A stretch of DNA of 64,000 nucleotides from Bog-756 sp963745955 (GCA_963745955.1 CAVUZI010000010.1:32303-96302); one strand, 5' to 3'; shown: positions 1 through 9,027, counted from the first letter of the stretch. Notes: generated by a model not told the origin, from the letters alone. Program-made: numbers and translations.

Positions 1-549
1 CTCCATCCCCGCCGGCGGGACGTCGAGCACCCCGTCCTCGCGGTGCACGACCAGATCGGCCAACCTGCGGATCTCCACCCGGTCGGCGCGGGGTACCCCG
101 ACCAGCTCGGAGATCACGTCCATCGGAAGCTTGCCGGCGAAATCGGCGATGAAGTCGAACGATCCCCGTTCCAGTGCCGGCTCGAGGTGCTCGAGGGCGA
201 TGGCCCGGATGTGCTCCTCCATTTCGGCGACCTTGGACGGGGTGAAGCCCTTGCCGACCAGTGAGCGCATACGCGTGTGGCGGGGCGGGTCGAGGGCCAG
301 GAACGACATGAACTTGTGGGCGTCGGGCCCGAAGGCGCTGGGCTCGAGCGAGACCCCGCTGGCGTTCGAGAACCCGTCGAGATTGCGGAAGGCGGCGAGG
401 ACGTCCTCGTGGCGGGAGAGCGCCCAGAAGTCGAGCTCGTCGTTCCGGTACACCGGGGCCTCGGCCCGCAGCCGGGCATAGACCGGATAGGGGTCCTCGT
501 GGATCTCGTAGGCGTACGGGCTGTAGCTGACGGGCTCGGCCAGGGTCAT
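1..549 (-). CDS. Cytochrome P450, N-terminal part (gene runs off the window)
   Basis: The reverse strand encodes the first 183 residues of a cytochrome P450, a haem monooxygenase that would take electrons from a ferredoxin partner. The P450 helix C motif (LDPPRHTRMR, about residues 100-110) and the GKGFTP segment after it are typical of soluble bacterial CYPs. The haem-binding Cys loop lies beyond position 1 and cannot be checked. The ATG at 549 overlaps the stop of the upstream TetR gene as ATGA, so the two are probably translationally coupled. The substrate is unknown. The neighbouring beta-oxidation-type genes suggest hydroxylation of a lipid, steroid or terpenoid-like compound, which is inference. 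Confidence 0.9.
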   Translation of the reverse strand, partial: MTLAEPVSYSPYAYEIHEDPYPVYARLRAEAPVYRNDELDFWALSRHEDVLAAFRNLDGFSNASGVSLEPSAFGPDAHKFMSFLALDPPRHTRMRSLVGKGFTPSKVAEMEEHIRAIALEHLEPALERGSFDFIADFAGKLPMDVISELVGVPRADRVEIRRLADLVVHREDGVLDVPPAGME

Positions 550-1193
550 CGCCGGCCCCGGCTCCCCCGGGTCCCCGACCCGATCATCAGCGTGGTCGCC
601 GCGGCCAGGAACTCGGGGATGTCCATGGAGGACAGGTGGCCCGTCCCGGCCTCGAGGAGCGCCCCCGAAAACGAGGTCTGCAGCACCCGCACCACCATCG
701 GATCGACTCCGGGACCGACGGCCGCGGCCAGTCGGCGGTGGATCTGGTTGCCGATCAGGTCGCGAAGGTGCTTGACGTCGGGATTGCTGCTCAGCAGCGC
801 CTGGGTGGATGCGTCGACCAGGGCTGCGCTCTCGGTGGTCAGGAGCACCATGGCCCGCACCGCGTCGGTGACCCGGTCGTGCACCGACCGCCCGGCGTCG
901 GTGTCCACCGCCGGCAGTGCCTGCATGCCGCGCCAGAGCACCTCGGCCAACAGATGGTCCTTCGAACTGAAGTAGTTGTAGGCCGTGGCCGGAGCCACCC
1001 CGGCCCGACGGGCCACGCTGCGCACCGTCAACCCGGCGTAGCCGACCGCTTCGACCTCGTCCACGGTGGCCTGTACCAGCTGGGCCACCACCTCCGCCTG
1101 ACGCGGTGAGAGACGTCGTCGGGTGGCCTCGATCCCGTGGCCGTCGTCGACAGCCCCGGATCCGCCGGTGAGGACGGCGATGGTGTCAGTCAT
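546..1193 (-). CDS. TetR/AcrR family transcriptional regulator
   Basis: A 215-residue TetR-type repressor. The N-terminal helix-turn-helix lies at about residues 35-85, with the family signature GVAPATAYNYFSSKDHLL. The C-terminal half is the variable ligand-binding and dimer domain. It is divergent from the dehydrogenase gene that starts at 1285 and cotranscribed with the P450. The short gap between the divergent genes holds a perfect palindrome that is a natural operator. By analogy with the family it probably represses both directions until a pathway substrate or CoA ester binds; the ligand is not predictable here. The ATG at 1193 fits the family length. Confidence 0.9.
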   Translation of the reverse strand: MTDTIAVLTGGSGAVDDGHGIEATRRRLSPRQAEVVAQLVQATVDEVEAVGYAGLTVRSVARRAGVAPATAYNYFSSKDHLLAEVLWRGMQALPAVDTDAGRSVHDRVTDAVRAMVLLTTESAALVDASTQALLSSNPDVKHLRDLIGNQIHRRLAAAVGPGVDPMVVRVLQTSFSGALLEAGTGHLSSMDIPEFLAAATTLMIGSGTRGSRGRR

Positions 1194-1203
1194 CGTATTG
1201 GAC

Positions 1204-1225
1204 TATAATCTGGACAGCTGTCCAA
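1204..1225. promoter_or_regulatory. Divergent promoter with TetR-type operator palindrome
   Basis: A perfect 14-base palindrome, TGGACAGCTGTCCA, sits at 1211-1224, directly beside a consensus -10 hexamer TATAAT at 1204-1209 (+ strand). The half-site TTGGAC is repeated once more at 1198-1203 just outside it. It lies between the TetR gene and the divergent catabolic operon, so TetR bound here would block both directions. No good -35 box is visible for the + strand promoter, which would suit either activation or a weak promoter. Confidence 0.6.
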
Positions 1226-1284
1226 GTACAGGGCCGCGGCTGCGGCACTGGCTGAGCGAACGACCGACCGACAAGGGGACCAAC

Positions 1285-2184
1285 GTGGCGAACCAGAACC
1301 CATCCGGCGGAGAGCGGACCGCATCCCTGCCGAAGGTCGGGGTCATCGGCCTCGGCGCCATCGGCGACGGGGTGGCCACCAGCGTGCTCCGTGAAGGATT
1401 CCCCCTGGTGGTGTGCGACGTCCGGCCCGAGGCCACGGCCCGGTACGCGGAGACGGCGGAGGTGGCGTCCTCGCCGGCGGACCTGGCCGGCCGCTCCGAC
1501 GTGGTGGTGGTGGCGGTGGTCGACGACGACCAGGTCCACGCGGTGTTGAGCGGACCGGACGGCGGCCTGGCGGCGGCGGGCGACGGCACCGTCTTCGTCG
1601 TCGTGAGCACCATTTCGGCTCCGTGTGTCCAGGCCGTCGGGGCCGAGGCCGCCGCCCTCGGGGTGACGGTGCTCGACTGCGGGGTGACCGGCGGTCCCGC
1701 AGCAGCGGCCTCCGGCGACCTGGTCTGCATGGTGGGCGGCGATCCCGCCACCATCGAGCGGCTCGGCCCGGTCTTCGCCGCCGTCAGCTCGCTGACCGTG
1801 ACCATGGGGCCCTTCGGCACCGGTCTGGCCGCCAAACTGGCCCGGAACCTGATCACCTACGGCTCGTGGCTGGCCGCCTACGAGGGCCAGCGGCTGGCCG
1901 AGGCGGCCGGCATCTCGCTCCTGCAACTGGCCGAGGTGGTCAAGGCCAGCGACGTGCACATCGGAGGTGCCTCCCGGCTCATGTTCCGCACGACGGTGGC
2001 ACCGTTCACCGACGAGGACGACAAGGGTCTGGTGGGCGCCATGCAGGCGGGGGCGACACTGGCCCACAAGGACATCCGGGCCGCCCTCGAGCTGGCCGAG
2101 TCCTTGAAGGTCGAGCTGCCCATGGCCACGCTCGCCGAACAGGAGTGCGACGACATCTTCGGCGTGGGAGGGAGGCCCACATGA
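1285..2184 (+). CDS. NAD(P)-dependent beta-hydroxyacid dehydrogenase (3-hydroxyisobutyrate dehydrogenase-like)
   Basis: A 299-residue member of the 6PGD/3-hydroxyisobutyrate dehydrogenase superfamily. The Rossmann motif VGVIGLGAIGDGVA lies near residues 18-31. The substrate-binding loop is DCGVTGGPAAAASG, and the catalytic Lys is in the GLAAKLARN motif. Such enzymes oxidise 3-hydroxyacids or reduce semialdehydes with NAD(P). The GTG at 1285 is preferred over the ATG at 1123 because AAGGGGA precedes it and the protein then begins just before the Rossmann fold. The stop overlaps the next ATG (ATGA), placing it first in an operon with aldehyde dehydrogenase. The exact substrate is unknown. Confidence 0.85.
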   Translation: MANQNPSGGERTASLPKVGVIGLGAIGDGVATSVLREGFPLVVCDVRPEATARYAETAEVASSPADLAGRSDVVVVAVVDDDQVHAVLSGPDGGLAAAGDGTVFVVVSTISAPCVQAVGAEAAALGVTVLDCGVTGGPAAAASGDLVCMVGGDPATIERLGPVFAAVSSLTVTMGPFGTGLAAKLARNLITYGSWLAAYEGQRLAEAAGISLLQLAEVVKASDVHIGGASRLMFRTTVAPFTDEDDKGLVGAMQAGATLAHKDIRAALELAESLKVELPMATLAEQECDDIFGVGGRPT

Positions 2185-3656
2185 GCTCGCAGGACCAATC
2201 GACGGGGGAGGAGCGCATGCTCATCGACGGCCAGCTCCGGCCGGCGCGGTCGGGGCGGACCTTCGACGTGGTCAACCCGGCCACCGAGGAGACGATCGGG
2301 GTGGTGGCCGACGGCGGTCCCGAGGACCTCGACGACGCCGTGGCCGCGGCCCGCCGGGCCTTCGACGAGTCGGGCTGGTCGACCGATGTCGAACGGCGGG
2401 TCCGTGGGCTGCGCCAGCTGCAGGCGGCCTTCGTCGCCCATGCCGAGGACATCCGGGCCATGACCGTGGCCGAGACGGGTTCACCGCTCTCGTTCACCTA
2501 CTCGGCCCAGCTCGACGCGCCGGTCGAGTCCCTGGGCTGGGTGTCCGATCTGGCCGAGGGCTACGAGTGGGAGACCGACCTCGGCGATGCGTCGCCCATG
2601 GGCATCCCCTCCCACCGATGGGTGCGGCGTGAGGCCACCGGGGTGGTGGGGGCGATCACGCCGTGGAACGTCCCCCACCAGATCAACCTGGCCAAGCTGG
2701 GCCCGGCCCTGGCCGCCGGCAACACCGTGGTGCTCAAGCCGGCGCCGGACACCCCGTGGTGCGCCACCGTGCTCGGGCGGCTCATCGCCGAGGAGACCGA
2801 CATCCCCGCCGGAGTGGTCAACATCGTCCCGTCCTCCGAGCACACGGTCGGCGCGTTGCTCTCGGGCGATCCCCGGGTCGACCAGATCAGCTTCACCGGC
2901 TCGACCGCCACCGGCAAGCAGGTGATGATCTCCGCAGCCGACTCGCTCAAGAAGGTCTTCCTCGAGCTCGGGGGCAAGTCGGCCTTCGTCATCCTGGACG
3001 ACGCCGACCTGCGGGGGGCCGTGGCCACGGCCGCGTTCACCGTGTGCACCCATGCCGGTCAGGGCTGTGCCATCACCACCCGCCTGCTCGTCCCGCGGCG
3101 CCAGTTCGACGAGGCCGTCGAGTCCGCGGCCAAGGTGATGGCCAAGCTGCCGGCCGGCGACCCCACCGACCCCGGCACCATCTGCGGGCCACTGATCAGT
3201 GCCCGCCAGCGTGAGCGGGTGGAGGGCTACCTCCGGCTGGCCGTCGAGGAAGGTGGGACCTTCGTCACCGGTGGCGGCCGCCCGGCCGACCTCGATCGGG
3301 GCTACTTCGTGGAGCCGACGCTGATCGTGGGCGTCGACAATCGTGCCCGGGTGGCCCAGGAGGAGATCTTCGGCCCGGTCCTGGTGGTCATCCCCCACGA
3401 CGGCGACGACCATGCGGTGGCCCTGGCCAACGACTCCGCCTACGGGTTGTCCGGCTCGGTGTGGTCCGCCGACCGGGAACGCGCCGTGGGCGTGGCCGAT
3501 CGGATCCGGACCGGCACCATCGGCATCAACGGTGGCCTGTGGTTCAGCCCCGACGTGCCCTTCGGGGGCTACAAGCAGTCCGGCGTGGGACGCGAGTCCG
3601 GCGTCGCCGGTTTCGAGGAGTACCTCGAGACCAAGTCCATCGCCGAGCCGGCGTGA
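2181..3656 (+). CDS. NAD(P)-dependent aldehyde dehydrogenase
   Basis: A 491-residue aldehyde dehydrogenase that oxidises aldehydes to acids. Visible landmarks are the NAD-binding segment GAITPWNVPHQINLAK, the general-base Glu in FLELGGKS (about residue 261), the nucleophile Cys in HAGQGCAITTR (about 296), and the C-terminal PFGGYKQSGVGRE motif. Length and motif order match class 3-type bacterial ALDHs. The start overlaps the previous stop as ATGA. It would follow the dehydrogenase and P450 chemistry of this cluster, turning a primary aldehyde into an acid ready for CoA activation. No acyl-CoA ligase is visible in the window. Confidence 0.92.
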   Translation: MSSQDQSTGEERMLIDGQLRPARSGRTFDVVNPATEETIGVVADGGPEDLDDAVAAARRAFDESGWSTDVERRVRGLRQLQAAFVAHAEDIRAMTVAETGSPLSFTYSAQLDAPVESLGWVSDLAEGYEWETDLGDASPMGIPSHRWVRREATGVVGAITPWNVPHQINLAKLGPALAAGNTVVLKPAPDTPWCATVLGRLIAEETDIPAGVVNIVPSSEHTVGALLSGDPRVDQISFTGSTATGKQVMISAADSLKKVFLELGGKSAFVILDDADLRGAVATAAFTVCTHAGQGCAITTRLLVPRRQFDEAVESAAKVMAKLPAGDPTDPGTICGPLISARQRERVEGYLRLAVEEGGTFVTGGGRPADLDRGYFVEPTLIVGVDNRARVAQEEIFGPVLVVIPHDGDDHAVALANDSAYGLSGSVWSADRERAVGVADRIRTGTIGINGGLWFSPDVPFGGYKQSGVGRESGVAGFEEYLETKSIAEPA

Positions 3657-3673
3657 AGGGGAAGGTGACCACC

Positions 3674-4093
3674 GTGAGCGAGCAGCAACCGGGTCGACGA
3701 GAAGACGGGGGCGGGCGTGACCCCGACTCCCCACGGGCGCGGGGCATCGCCAAGATGGAAGAGGTCTACGGCTTCTCCGTCGACCCCGACGAGATCGCCG
3801 GGCCGTATGTGGACTTCACCGTCGACCATCTCTTCGGGGCGGTCTGGACCAGGCCGCAGCTCGACACCCGCGACCGCCGGTTGATGACCATCGGTGTGCT
3901 GGCCGCCCTGGGTCAGTCCCAACTGGTGGAGATCCAGTTCCAGTCGGCCCTCGACCGGGACGAGCTGACCGAGGAACAGGTGCGGGAGACGGTGGTCCAT
4001 CTGGCCCACTACATCGGCTGGCCGCTGTCCACCGGGGTCAACGCGGTGGCCGAGAAGGTGATCGCCAAGCGCCATCGGACCGAGGGCTCGTGA
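3674..4093 (+). CDS. Carboxymuconolactone decarboxylase (CMD) family protein
   Basis: A protein of about 139 residues with the CMD fold. The helix RDRRLMTIGVLAALGQ and the segment EIQFQSALDRDELTEEQVRETVVHLAHYIGWP match gamma-carboxymuconolactone decarboxylase relatives. The AhpD-type CxxC redox pair is absent, so a peroxidase role is unlikely. The GTG at 3674 is chosen because AAGGGGAAGG lies 7 bases upstream; the GTG at 3665 is the alternative. It overlaps the next gene (GTGA). Its reaction cannot be named. Many catabolic clusters for lactones and aromatics carry such a gene. Confidence 0.75.
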   Translation: MSEQQPGRREDGGGRDPDSPRARGIAKMEEVYGFSVDPDEIAGPYVDFTVDHLFGAVWTRPQLDTRDRRLMTIGVLAALGQSQLVEIQFQSALDRDELTEEQVRETVVHLAHYIGWPLSTGVNAVAEKVIAKRHRTEGS

Positions 4094-4890
4094 GCGTTGG
4101 CGGAGCCGGGTCGGAGACCGCACCCGACCCCATGGTCCGTTTCGACTTCACCGGCAAGGTGGCCATCGTGACGGGCTCCGGCGGAGGGATCGGGCAGGCC
4201 TACGCCGAGGCGCTGGCCGAGGCGGGCGCCTCGGTGATGGTTGCGGACATCGCCGAGGCCAACGCGGCCGAGGTGGCAGCGGCCATCGTGGCGTCGGGAG
4301 GGAGGGCCGAGTCGGTGCGGGTGGACGTGGCCGACCCGGAGTCGGCACAGGCCATGGCCGCACGCACCGTCGAGCGGTTCGGCGGCATCGACTACCTGGT
4401 CAACAACGCGGCCATCTTCGGTGGGATGCAGCTCGACCTGCTGCTCACGGTCGACTGGGAGTACCTCAACCGGTTCCTGTCGGTCAACATGCTCGGGGCG
4501 CTCAGCTGCGTGCGCGCCTGCTATCCGGCCATGACGTCCCGCGGGGGCGGTGCCATCGTCAACCAGTCCTCCACGGCCGCCTACATGTACGCAGGCTTCT
4601 ACGGGCTGGCCAAGGCGGGCGTCAACTCGATCACCCAGCAGTTGGCCCACGAGCTCGGCGGTCAGAACATCCGCACCAACGCCATCGCGCCCGGTCCCAT
4701 CGACACCGAGGCGTCCCGCACGGTGGTCCCGGACGCCTTCATGAAGCCGATCCTCGCCTCCCTGGCCCTCAAGCGGCAGGGCCAGACCTCGGACCTGGTG
4801 GGGATGTGCCTGTTCCTGCTGTCCGACGAGGCCTCGTGGATCACCGGCCACGTCTTCAACGTCGACGGCGGTCAGGTGGTCCGGCCGTGA
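4090..4890 (+). CDS. Short-chain dehydrogenase/reductase
   Basis: A 266-residue classical SDR. It has the cofactor motif TGSGGGIG (about residues 28-35), the NNAA motif after DYLV, and the catalytic Ser-Tyr-Lys set around NQSSTAAYMYAGFYGLAK. Asp in MVADIAEAN after beta-2 favours NAD over NADP. The GTG at 4090 overlaps the CMD stop; the ATG at 4132 would still keep the whole fold. The C-terminus ends with GHVFNVDGGQ, as in the family. It probably oxidises a secondary hydroxyacyl intermediate of the same pathway. Confidence 0.88.
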   Translation: MSVGGAGSETAPDPMVRFDFTGKVAIVTGSGGGIGQAYAEALAEAGASVMVADIAEANAAEVAAAIVASGGRAESVRVDVADPESAQAMAARTVERFGGIDYLVNNAAIFGGMQLDLLLTVDWEYLNRFLSVNMLGALSCVRACYPAMTSRGGGAIVNQSSTAAYMYAGFYGLAKAGVNSITQQLAHELGGQNIRTNAIAPGPIDTEASRTVVPDAFMKPILASLALKRQGQTSDLVGMCLFLLSDEASWITGHVFNVDGGQVVRP

Positions 4891-5648
4891 GCGGCAACCG
4901 GATCGACGTCGAGGACGATGCCGGCGTCAGGTTGATCGCCTTCGACCGGCCCGAGGTCCGCAACGCCTTCGACACCGCCATGTACGTGGCGGTGACCGAG
5001 GCCCTCTCGGCCGCCCTGGCCGACGACGGGATCCGGTCGGTGGTCGTGACCGGCCGGGGGAAGGCGTTCACGGCCGGCCAGGACCTGCGCGAGATGGCGG
5101 CCATGGCCACCGGGGACGGCGGCCCGGCGGCGGGCTCGGGCTTCCAGGGCCTGATGGACGTCGTCGTGTCCTTCGACAAGCCCCTGCTGGCTGCGGTCAA
5201 CGGTGTGGGAGTGGGACTCGGCTGCACCCTCCTGGCCCATGTGGACCTGGTCCTGATGGACGAACGGGCCCGGCTGCGCGCCCCCTTCACCGAGCTGGGG
5301 GTGCCGCCCGAGGCGGCCAGCAGCTGGCTGCTTCCGGAGCGGATGGGATGGCAGCGGGCCTCGGCCATGCTGCTGGCCTCGGAGTGGATCGATGCCGACC
5401 AGGCCGTGGAGGCGGGGCTGGCCCTCCGGGTCTGCTCCGAGGGGACGGTGCTGGCCGAGACCTTGGACCTGGCCCGCCGGATCGCCTCGTTCGCACCGCA
5501 CGCCACCCGTGAGGTCAAGCGGTTGATGATGGCCTCGCGCCGGCAGATCGGTGAGGCCAGGGCCCGTGAAGAGGCTGCCTTCGCCGCGCTGTTCGCCGAT
5601 CCCGACAACAATCCGGGGACGCAGCTCACCGCCGGATTGGACGGCTGA
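4887..5648 (+). CDS. Enoyl-CoA hydratase/isomerase family protein
   Basis: A 253-residue crotonase-fold protein. The oxyanion-hole segments are GKAFTAGQDL and AVNGVGVGLGCTLL. The region FTELGVPPEAASSWLLPERMG matches the active-site stretch with a Glu in the second catalytic position. It acts on acyl-CoA thioesters, as hydratase or isomerase. The GTG at 4887 overlaps the SDR stop (GTGA). The longer reading from 4806 adds an out-of-character Arg-rich stretch and is rejected. With the SDR it would form a hydration and oxidation pair as in beta-oxidation. Confidence 0.88.
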   Translation: MSGNRIDVEDDAGVRLIAFDRPEVRNAFDTAMYVAVTEALSAALADDGIRSVVVTGRGKAFTAGQDLREMAAMATGDGGPAAGSGFQGLMDVVVSFDKPLLAAVNGVGVGLGCTLLAHVDLVLMDERARLRAPFTELGVPPEAASSWLLPERMGWQRASAMLLASEWIDADQAVEAGLALRVCSEGTVLAETLDLARRIASFAPHATREVKRLMMASRRQIGEARAREEAAFAALFADPDNNPGTQLTAGLDG

Positions 5649-5654
5649 CGGCTC

Positions 5655-6512
5655 GTGCACCTCGGGATCACCGCCTTCCTGACCGATCTGGCCATGCCGC
5701 CGGCAGACCTGGCCCGCGAGGTGGAGGACCGCGGCTTCCACTCGCTGTACCTGCCCGAGCACACCCACCTCCCGGTGCGGGCCGACCGGCCACCGGCGTT
5801 GGTCGAAGGCGTGTCCGTCGACGACTACCGGCGCAGCCTCGATCCCATCGTCGCCCTGGCCACCGCGGCCTCGGTCACCCGGCGCATCCTGCTCGGAACG
5901 GGAGTGGTGCTCGTGGCCCAGCACGACCCGATCGTGCTGGGCAAGCAACTGGCCACCCTCGACCACCTGAGCGGCGGAAGGGTGGTCCTCGGCATCGGGT
6001 TCGGATGGAACCGTGAGGAGGCAGCCGACCACGGTGTGCCCTTCGAGGACCGGCGCGACATCGCCCGCGAGCATGCGCTGTGCATGCAGGCCCTCTGGTC
6101 GCAGGACCAGGCGGAGTTCCACGGCGCCCACGTCTCCCTCGATCCGTGCTGGAGCTGGCCCAAGCCCATCCAGCAGCCTCGGATCGCCACGCTGGTCGGC
6201 GGTGGGCCCAACCCCTCGGTGTTCGCGGCCGTGGCCGAGTACGCCGACGGATGGATGCCCATCGGGGGGTCGGGTCTGACCGAGGCGCTGCCCAGGCTCC
6301 GACGGGCCGTCGAGGACCGGGGCCGCGACCCCGACCGGATCCGGGTGGTCCCGTTCGGCACCGTGCCCACCGACGAGAAACTGGCCCACTTCCAGGCCCA
6401 GGGAGTCACAGAGGTCGTGCTCCGGGTGCCGTCGGGAAGCGCGGAGACCATGCTCTCGTCCCTCGACCGGCACTCGGCCTACCTCGGGCGATTCGGGGGC
6501 GACAATGCCTGA
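5655..6512 (+). CDS. LLM class F420-dependent oxidoreductase
   Basis: A 285-residue luciferase-like (TIM barrel) oxidoreductase. Family features include HLGITAFLTD at the N-terminus, SLYLPEHTHLP, GTGVVLVAQHDPIVLGKQLATLDHLSGGR, and GIGFGWNREE. This subgroup in actinobacteria uses coenzyme F420, though the sequence alone cannot exclude FMN. The start is GTG and lies only six bases after the hydratase stop. The stop overlaps the thioesterase start by 8 bases. It likely performs a redox step on a CoA-linked or ketone intermediate. Confidence 0.85.
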   Translation: MHLGITAFLTDLAMPPADLAREVEDRGFHSLYLPEHTHLPVRADRPPALVEGVSVDDYRRSLDPIVALATAASVTRRILLGTGVVLVAQHDPIVLGKQLATLDHLSGGRVVLGIGFGWNREEAADHGVPFEDRRDIAREHALCMQALWSQDQAEFHGAHVSLDPCWSWPKPIQQPRIATLVGGGPNPSVFAAVAEYADGWMPIGGSGLTEALPRLRRAVEDRGRDPDRIRVVPFGTVPTDEKLAHFQAQGVTEVVLRVPSGSAETMLSSLDRHSAYLGRFGGDNA

Positions 6513-7215
6513 TCCCGCCGTGCCCGAATCCGGTCCGGTGGACAAGCCGTGGAGCAGCCGCGGGCGTGAGGAGCTGGCCGCGGCCGTCCGCCGGCTCACG
6601 ACGGTCACCGTGGCATCCATGGCGCCCTCCGGGTTGCTGGCCGACGCGGCCCGGCGGGCGGCGTCGCTGGCCGACGAACTCGAAGGTTTCGTACCCGCGA
6701 GCGGCCCGGTGCCCGTGGCCCGCTTCTCCGAGCACTCGGTCGGGCCCGGCGACGCCGTCACCCTGGCCGCGGCCATGCCCTTCGACGTGGTCATCGGCTC
6801 GTGCAACCCGGTGGCGGTGCCGGTCGTCATCGAGTTCGACCCACCCAAGGCCATCGGGCGGGCCGAGTTCACCGCCGCCTATGAGGGTGCGCCCGGCTGC
6901 GTGCACGGCGCGGTGCTGGCCGGGGCGTTCGACATGATGCTGACCGCAGCCAACGTCATCGCCGCCGGCGCCGGTCCCACGGTCAACCTCTCGATCAGGT
7001 ACCTGAAGCCCACCCTCATCGCGCAGCCGGCGCTGTTCGAGGCCTGGGTCACCGAACAGGACCAGCGTCGGACCCACAGCCGCGGGCACCTCATCCAGAA
7101 CGGGGTTGTCACCGTCGAGGCCGTGGGCGAGTTCGTCAACATGGAACGCTCCCGCATCGCCGCCATGCACAAGCGGGACGAAGGGCCGGGACCGAGTGGG
7201 CCCGGCGCCACGTGA
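6505..7215 (+). CDS. PaaI-type hotdog-fold thioesterase
   Basis: A 236-residue protein with a hotdog thioesterase domain in its C-terminal two thirds. The helix with AYEGAPGCVHGAVLAGAFDM and the strand TVNLSIRYLKPT match the PaaI/ACOT group, where an Asp or Glu in this central helix drives hydrolysis of acyl-CoA. The N-terminal 90 residues are less typical and may be a degenerate second hotdog. It overlaps the LLM gene by 8 bases and closes the catabolic operon, where it would release CoA from a product or dead-end thioester. Confidence 0.8.
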   Translation: MPDPAVPESGPVDKPWSSRGREELAAAVRRLTTVTVASMAPSGLLADAARRAASLADELEGFVPASGPVPVARFSEHSVGPGDAVTLAAAMPFDVVIGSCNPVAVPVVIEFDPPKAIGRAEFTAAYEGAPGCVHGAVLAGAFDMMLTAANVIAAGAGPTVNLSIRYLKPTLIAQPALFEAWVTEQDQRRTHSRGHLIQNGVVTVEAVGEFVNMERSRIAAMHKRDEGPGPSGPGAT

Positions 7216-7330
7216 GTGCCTGCCGGGCAGAAGAGGCCGGCAGTCTCTAGAGTCATACCGATCGGGTCGGCCGGAGGGGACGGATCGAGCATCCGCCGGA
7301 GGACTGCGCGACAAAGGGGGAGAGAACGCC

Positions 7331-8669
7331 ATGGAATCCACCGTGGGGAACAGAGCGGTTCCGGTGGCCGGGCAGACCCGGCGCCGGCATTCGGGGCTGG
7401 TGGCGGTGGCGGGTGTGGTGGTCCTGGCCGCCACCCTGGCCGCCTGCTCGTCGACCAACAGCGTCACCACCAGCAACGACCACCTCGGCGGTCAAGTCGG
7501 CCATCCCGAAGTCGGCGTTCAGCGACCACACCGGCCTCACGGCCACGACGGTGACGGTGGGCAACGTGTCGACCCTGCTGGAGGGGATCTTCAAGGGGGC
7601 CGCCGTCGGCACCGAGGCCTATGCCGACTACGTGAACTCGACGGGTGGCATCAACGGCCGCAAGGTCATGGTGGACAGCAGCGACGACCAGTACGCCGGG
7701 GCGACCAACAAGGACGAGACCCAAGAGGACGTCGGGAAGGACTTCGCCATGGTGGGCGGCTTCTCGCTGTTCGACAGCTTCGGCGGTGTCGTCCTCAAGG
7801 CCAACCCGCAGGTGCCCAACGTGACCGTCTCGCTCGACCTGGCCACTTCCGAGCTGCCCAACTCCTTCAGCCCGGCCCCGACACCCAACGGGTGGATCCT
7901 CGGGCCGCTGGTCTACTTCCAGAAGAAGTTCCCGGCGGATGTCAAAGACGCCGGCGCGCTGGTGGCCGACGAGCCGTCGGCCGAGGTCAAATGGACGGCC
8001 GAGAAGGCGGCCATGGAACACCTGGGGTACAAGGTGATCTACGACCCCACCTTCGACATCTCCACCACCAACTTCACCCAGTACGTCGTCAACATGAAGA
8101 ACGCCGGGGTGAAGATCCTCTTCATGGAGCAGATGCCCGAGAACTACGCCGCCTCCGTCGTCCAGGCCCTCAACCAGCAGGACTTCCACCCGGTGATCGT
8201 GTTCGGAGGTTCGACCTACAGCGAAGAGCTGGTGCCGAACTCAGGGGGAGCAGCCGCCATCGACGGGGCCTACATGGAGCAGAACACGGCCCTCTACCTC
8301 GGCGAGGACGCGTCCGGGCTGCCGGCGGTGAACACCTTCCTCAAGTGGGTGCAGACGGCCTCGCCCGGCTTCCATGCCGACCTGTACACGCTGTACGGCT
8401 GGTTGTCGGCGGAGCTGTTCGGCCAGGCGTTGAAGGCCGCGGGATCCGATCCGAGCCGGGGTTCGGTGCTCGAGGCGCTGCGGCACATCACGTCGTTCTC
8501 CGGCGGCTATCTGACCGGCCCGGCCAACCCGGCGGGCAAGGTCCCGACCAACTGCTACATCATCGCCCGAATCGAGAACGGGAAGTACCAGCGGCTCGAC
8601 GACCCTCCGTTGGACGGTCCGACCCACGGCTACCGATGCGACCAGCCCTTCTACTACTACCCGGCCTGA
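7331..8669 (+). CDS. ABC transporter substrate-binding lipoprotein, branched-chain amino acid type (frameshifted)
   Basis: A LivK-like periplasmic binding protein of about 445 residues. The N-terminus is a lipoprotein signal, VAGVVVLAATLAACSS, with the lipobox LAAC. The binding domain follows with GTEAYADYVNSTGGINGRK, typical of type 1 binding proteins. The signal peptide and the mature part lie in different frames; the break is near 7480, in a short C-rich stretch. I read it as one gene with an indel. No permease or ATPase is next to it. It may feed the catabolic cluster upstream with substrate, which is inference. Confidence 0.85.
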
Positions 8670-8717
8670 CCGGACGACCCGGCGGCTGACCGGACGGGGT
8701 CGGCCCGTGGTCTGCTG

Positions 8718-8984
8718 TCAGCCCTCGGCGGCCCGGGCGGCCCGGCTCATGAGGCGCGACTTGCGGTTGGCCGCCTGGTTCTTGTGGATCACACCCTTCG
8801 CCGCAGCCTTGTCGATCCGCTTGATGGCCAGCCGCAGCGACTCCTCGGTGTCCTCGGCACCGGTGTCGATGGCGTAGATGGCCCGCTTGGTGCGGGTCCG
8901 CAGCTCGGACCGCACCGCCTTGTTGCGGGCCTGGCGCTTGATGGTCTGGCGGTTCCTCTTGATCTGGCTCTTGATGTTTGCCAC
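8718..8984 (-). CDS. rpsT: 30S ribosomal protein S20
   Basis: An 88-residue S20 that binds 16S rRNA in the body of the small subunit. The basic N-terminus (MANIKSQIKRNRQT), the long Arg/Lys-rich helices, and the GVIHKNQAANRKSRL segment are diagnostic. Length is normal. It is divergent from lepA, a common arrangement in actinobacteria. Its 5' leader on the - strand contains an unusual 18-base tandem repeat. Confidence 0.97.
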   Translation of the reverse strand: MANIKSQIKRNRQTIKRQARNKAVRSELRTRTKRAIYAIDTGAEDTEESLRLAIKRIDKAAAKGVIHKNQAANRKSRLMSRAARAAEG

Positions 8985-9027
8985 GAGTGGTCCTTGTCAT
9001 CCTTGTGCGTTTGGCACGTTCTGTGGC

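Noticed and set aside
8666..8711. Possible terminator between the binding protein gene and rpsT
   Set aside because: A repeated CTGACCGGACG and a short CGACCC/GGGTCG pairing are present, but the stem is short with a long loop, so I do not call it.
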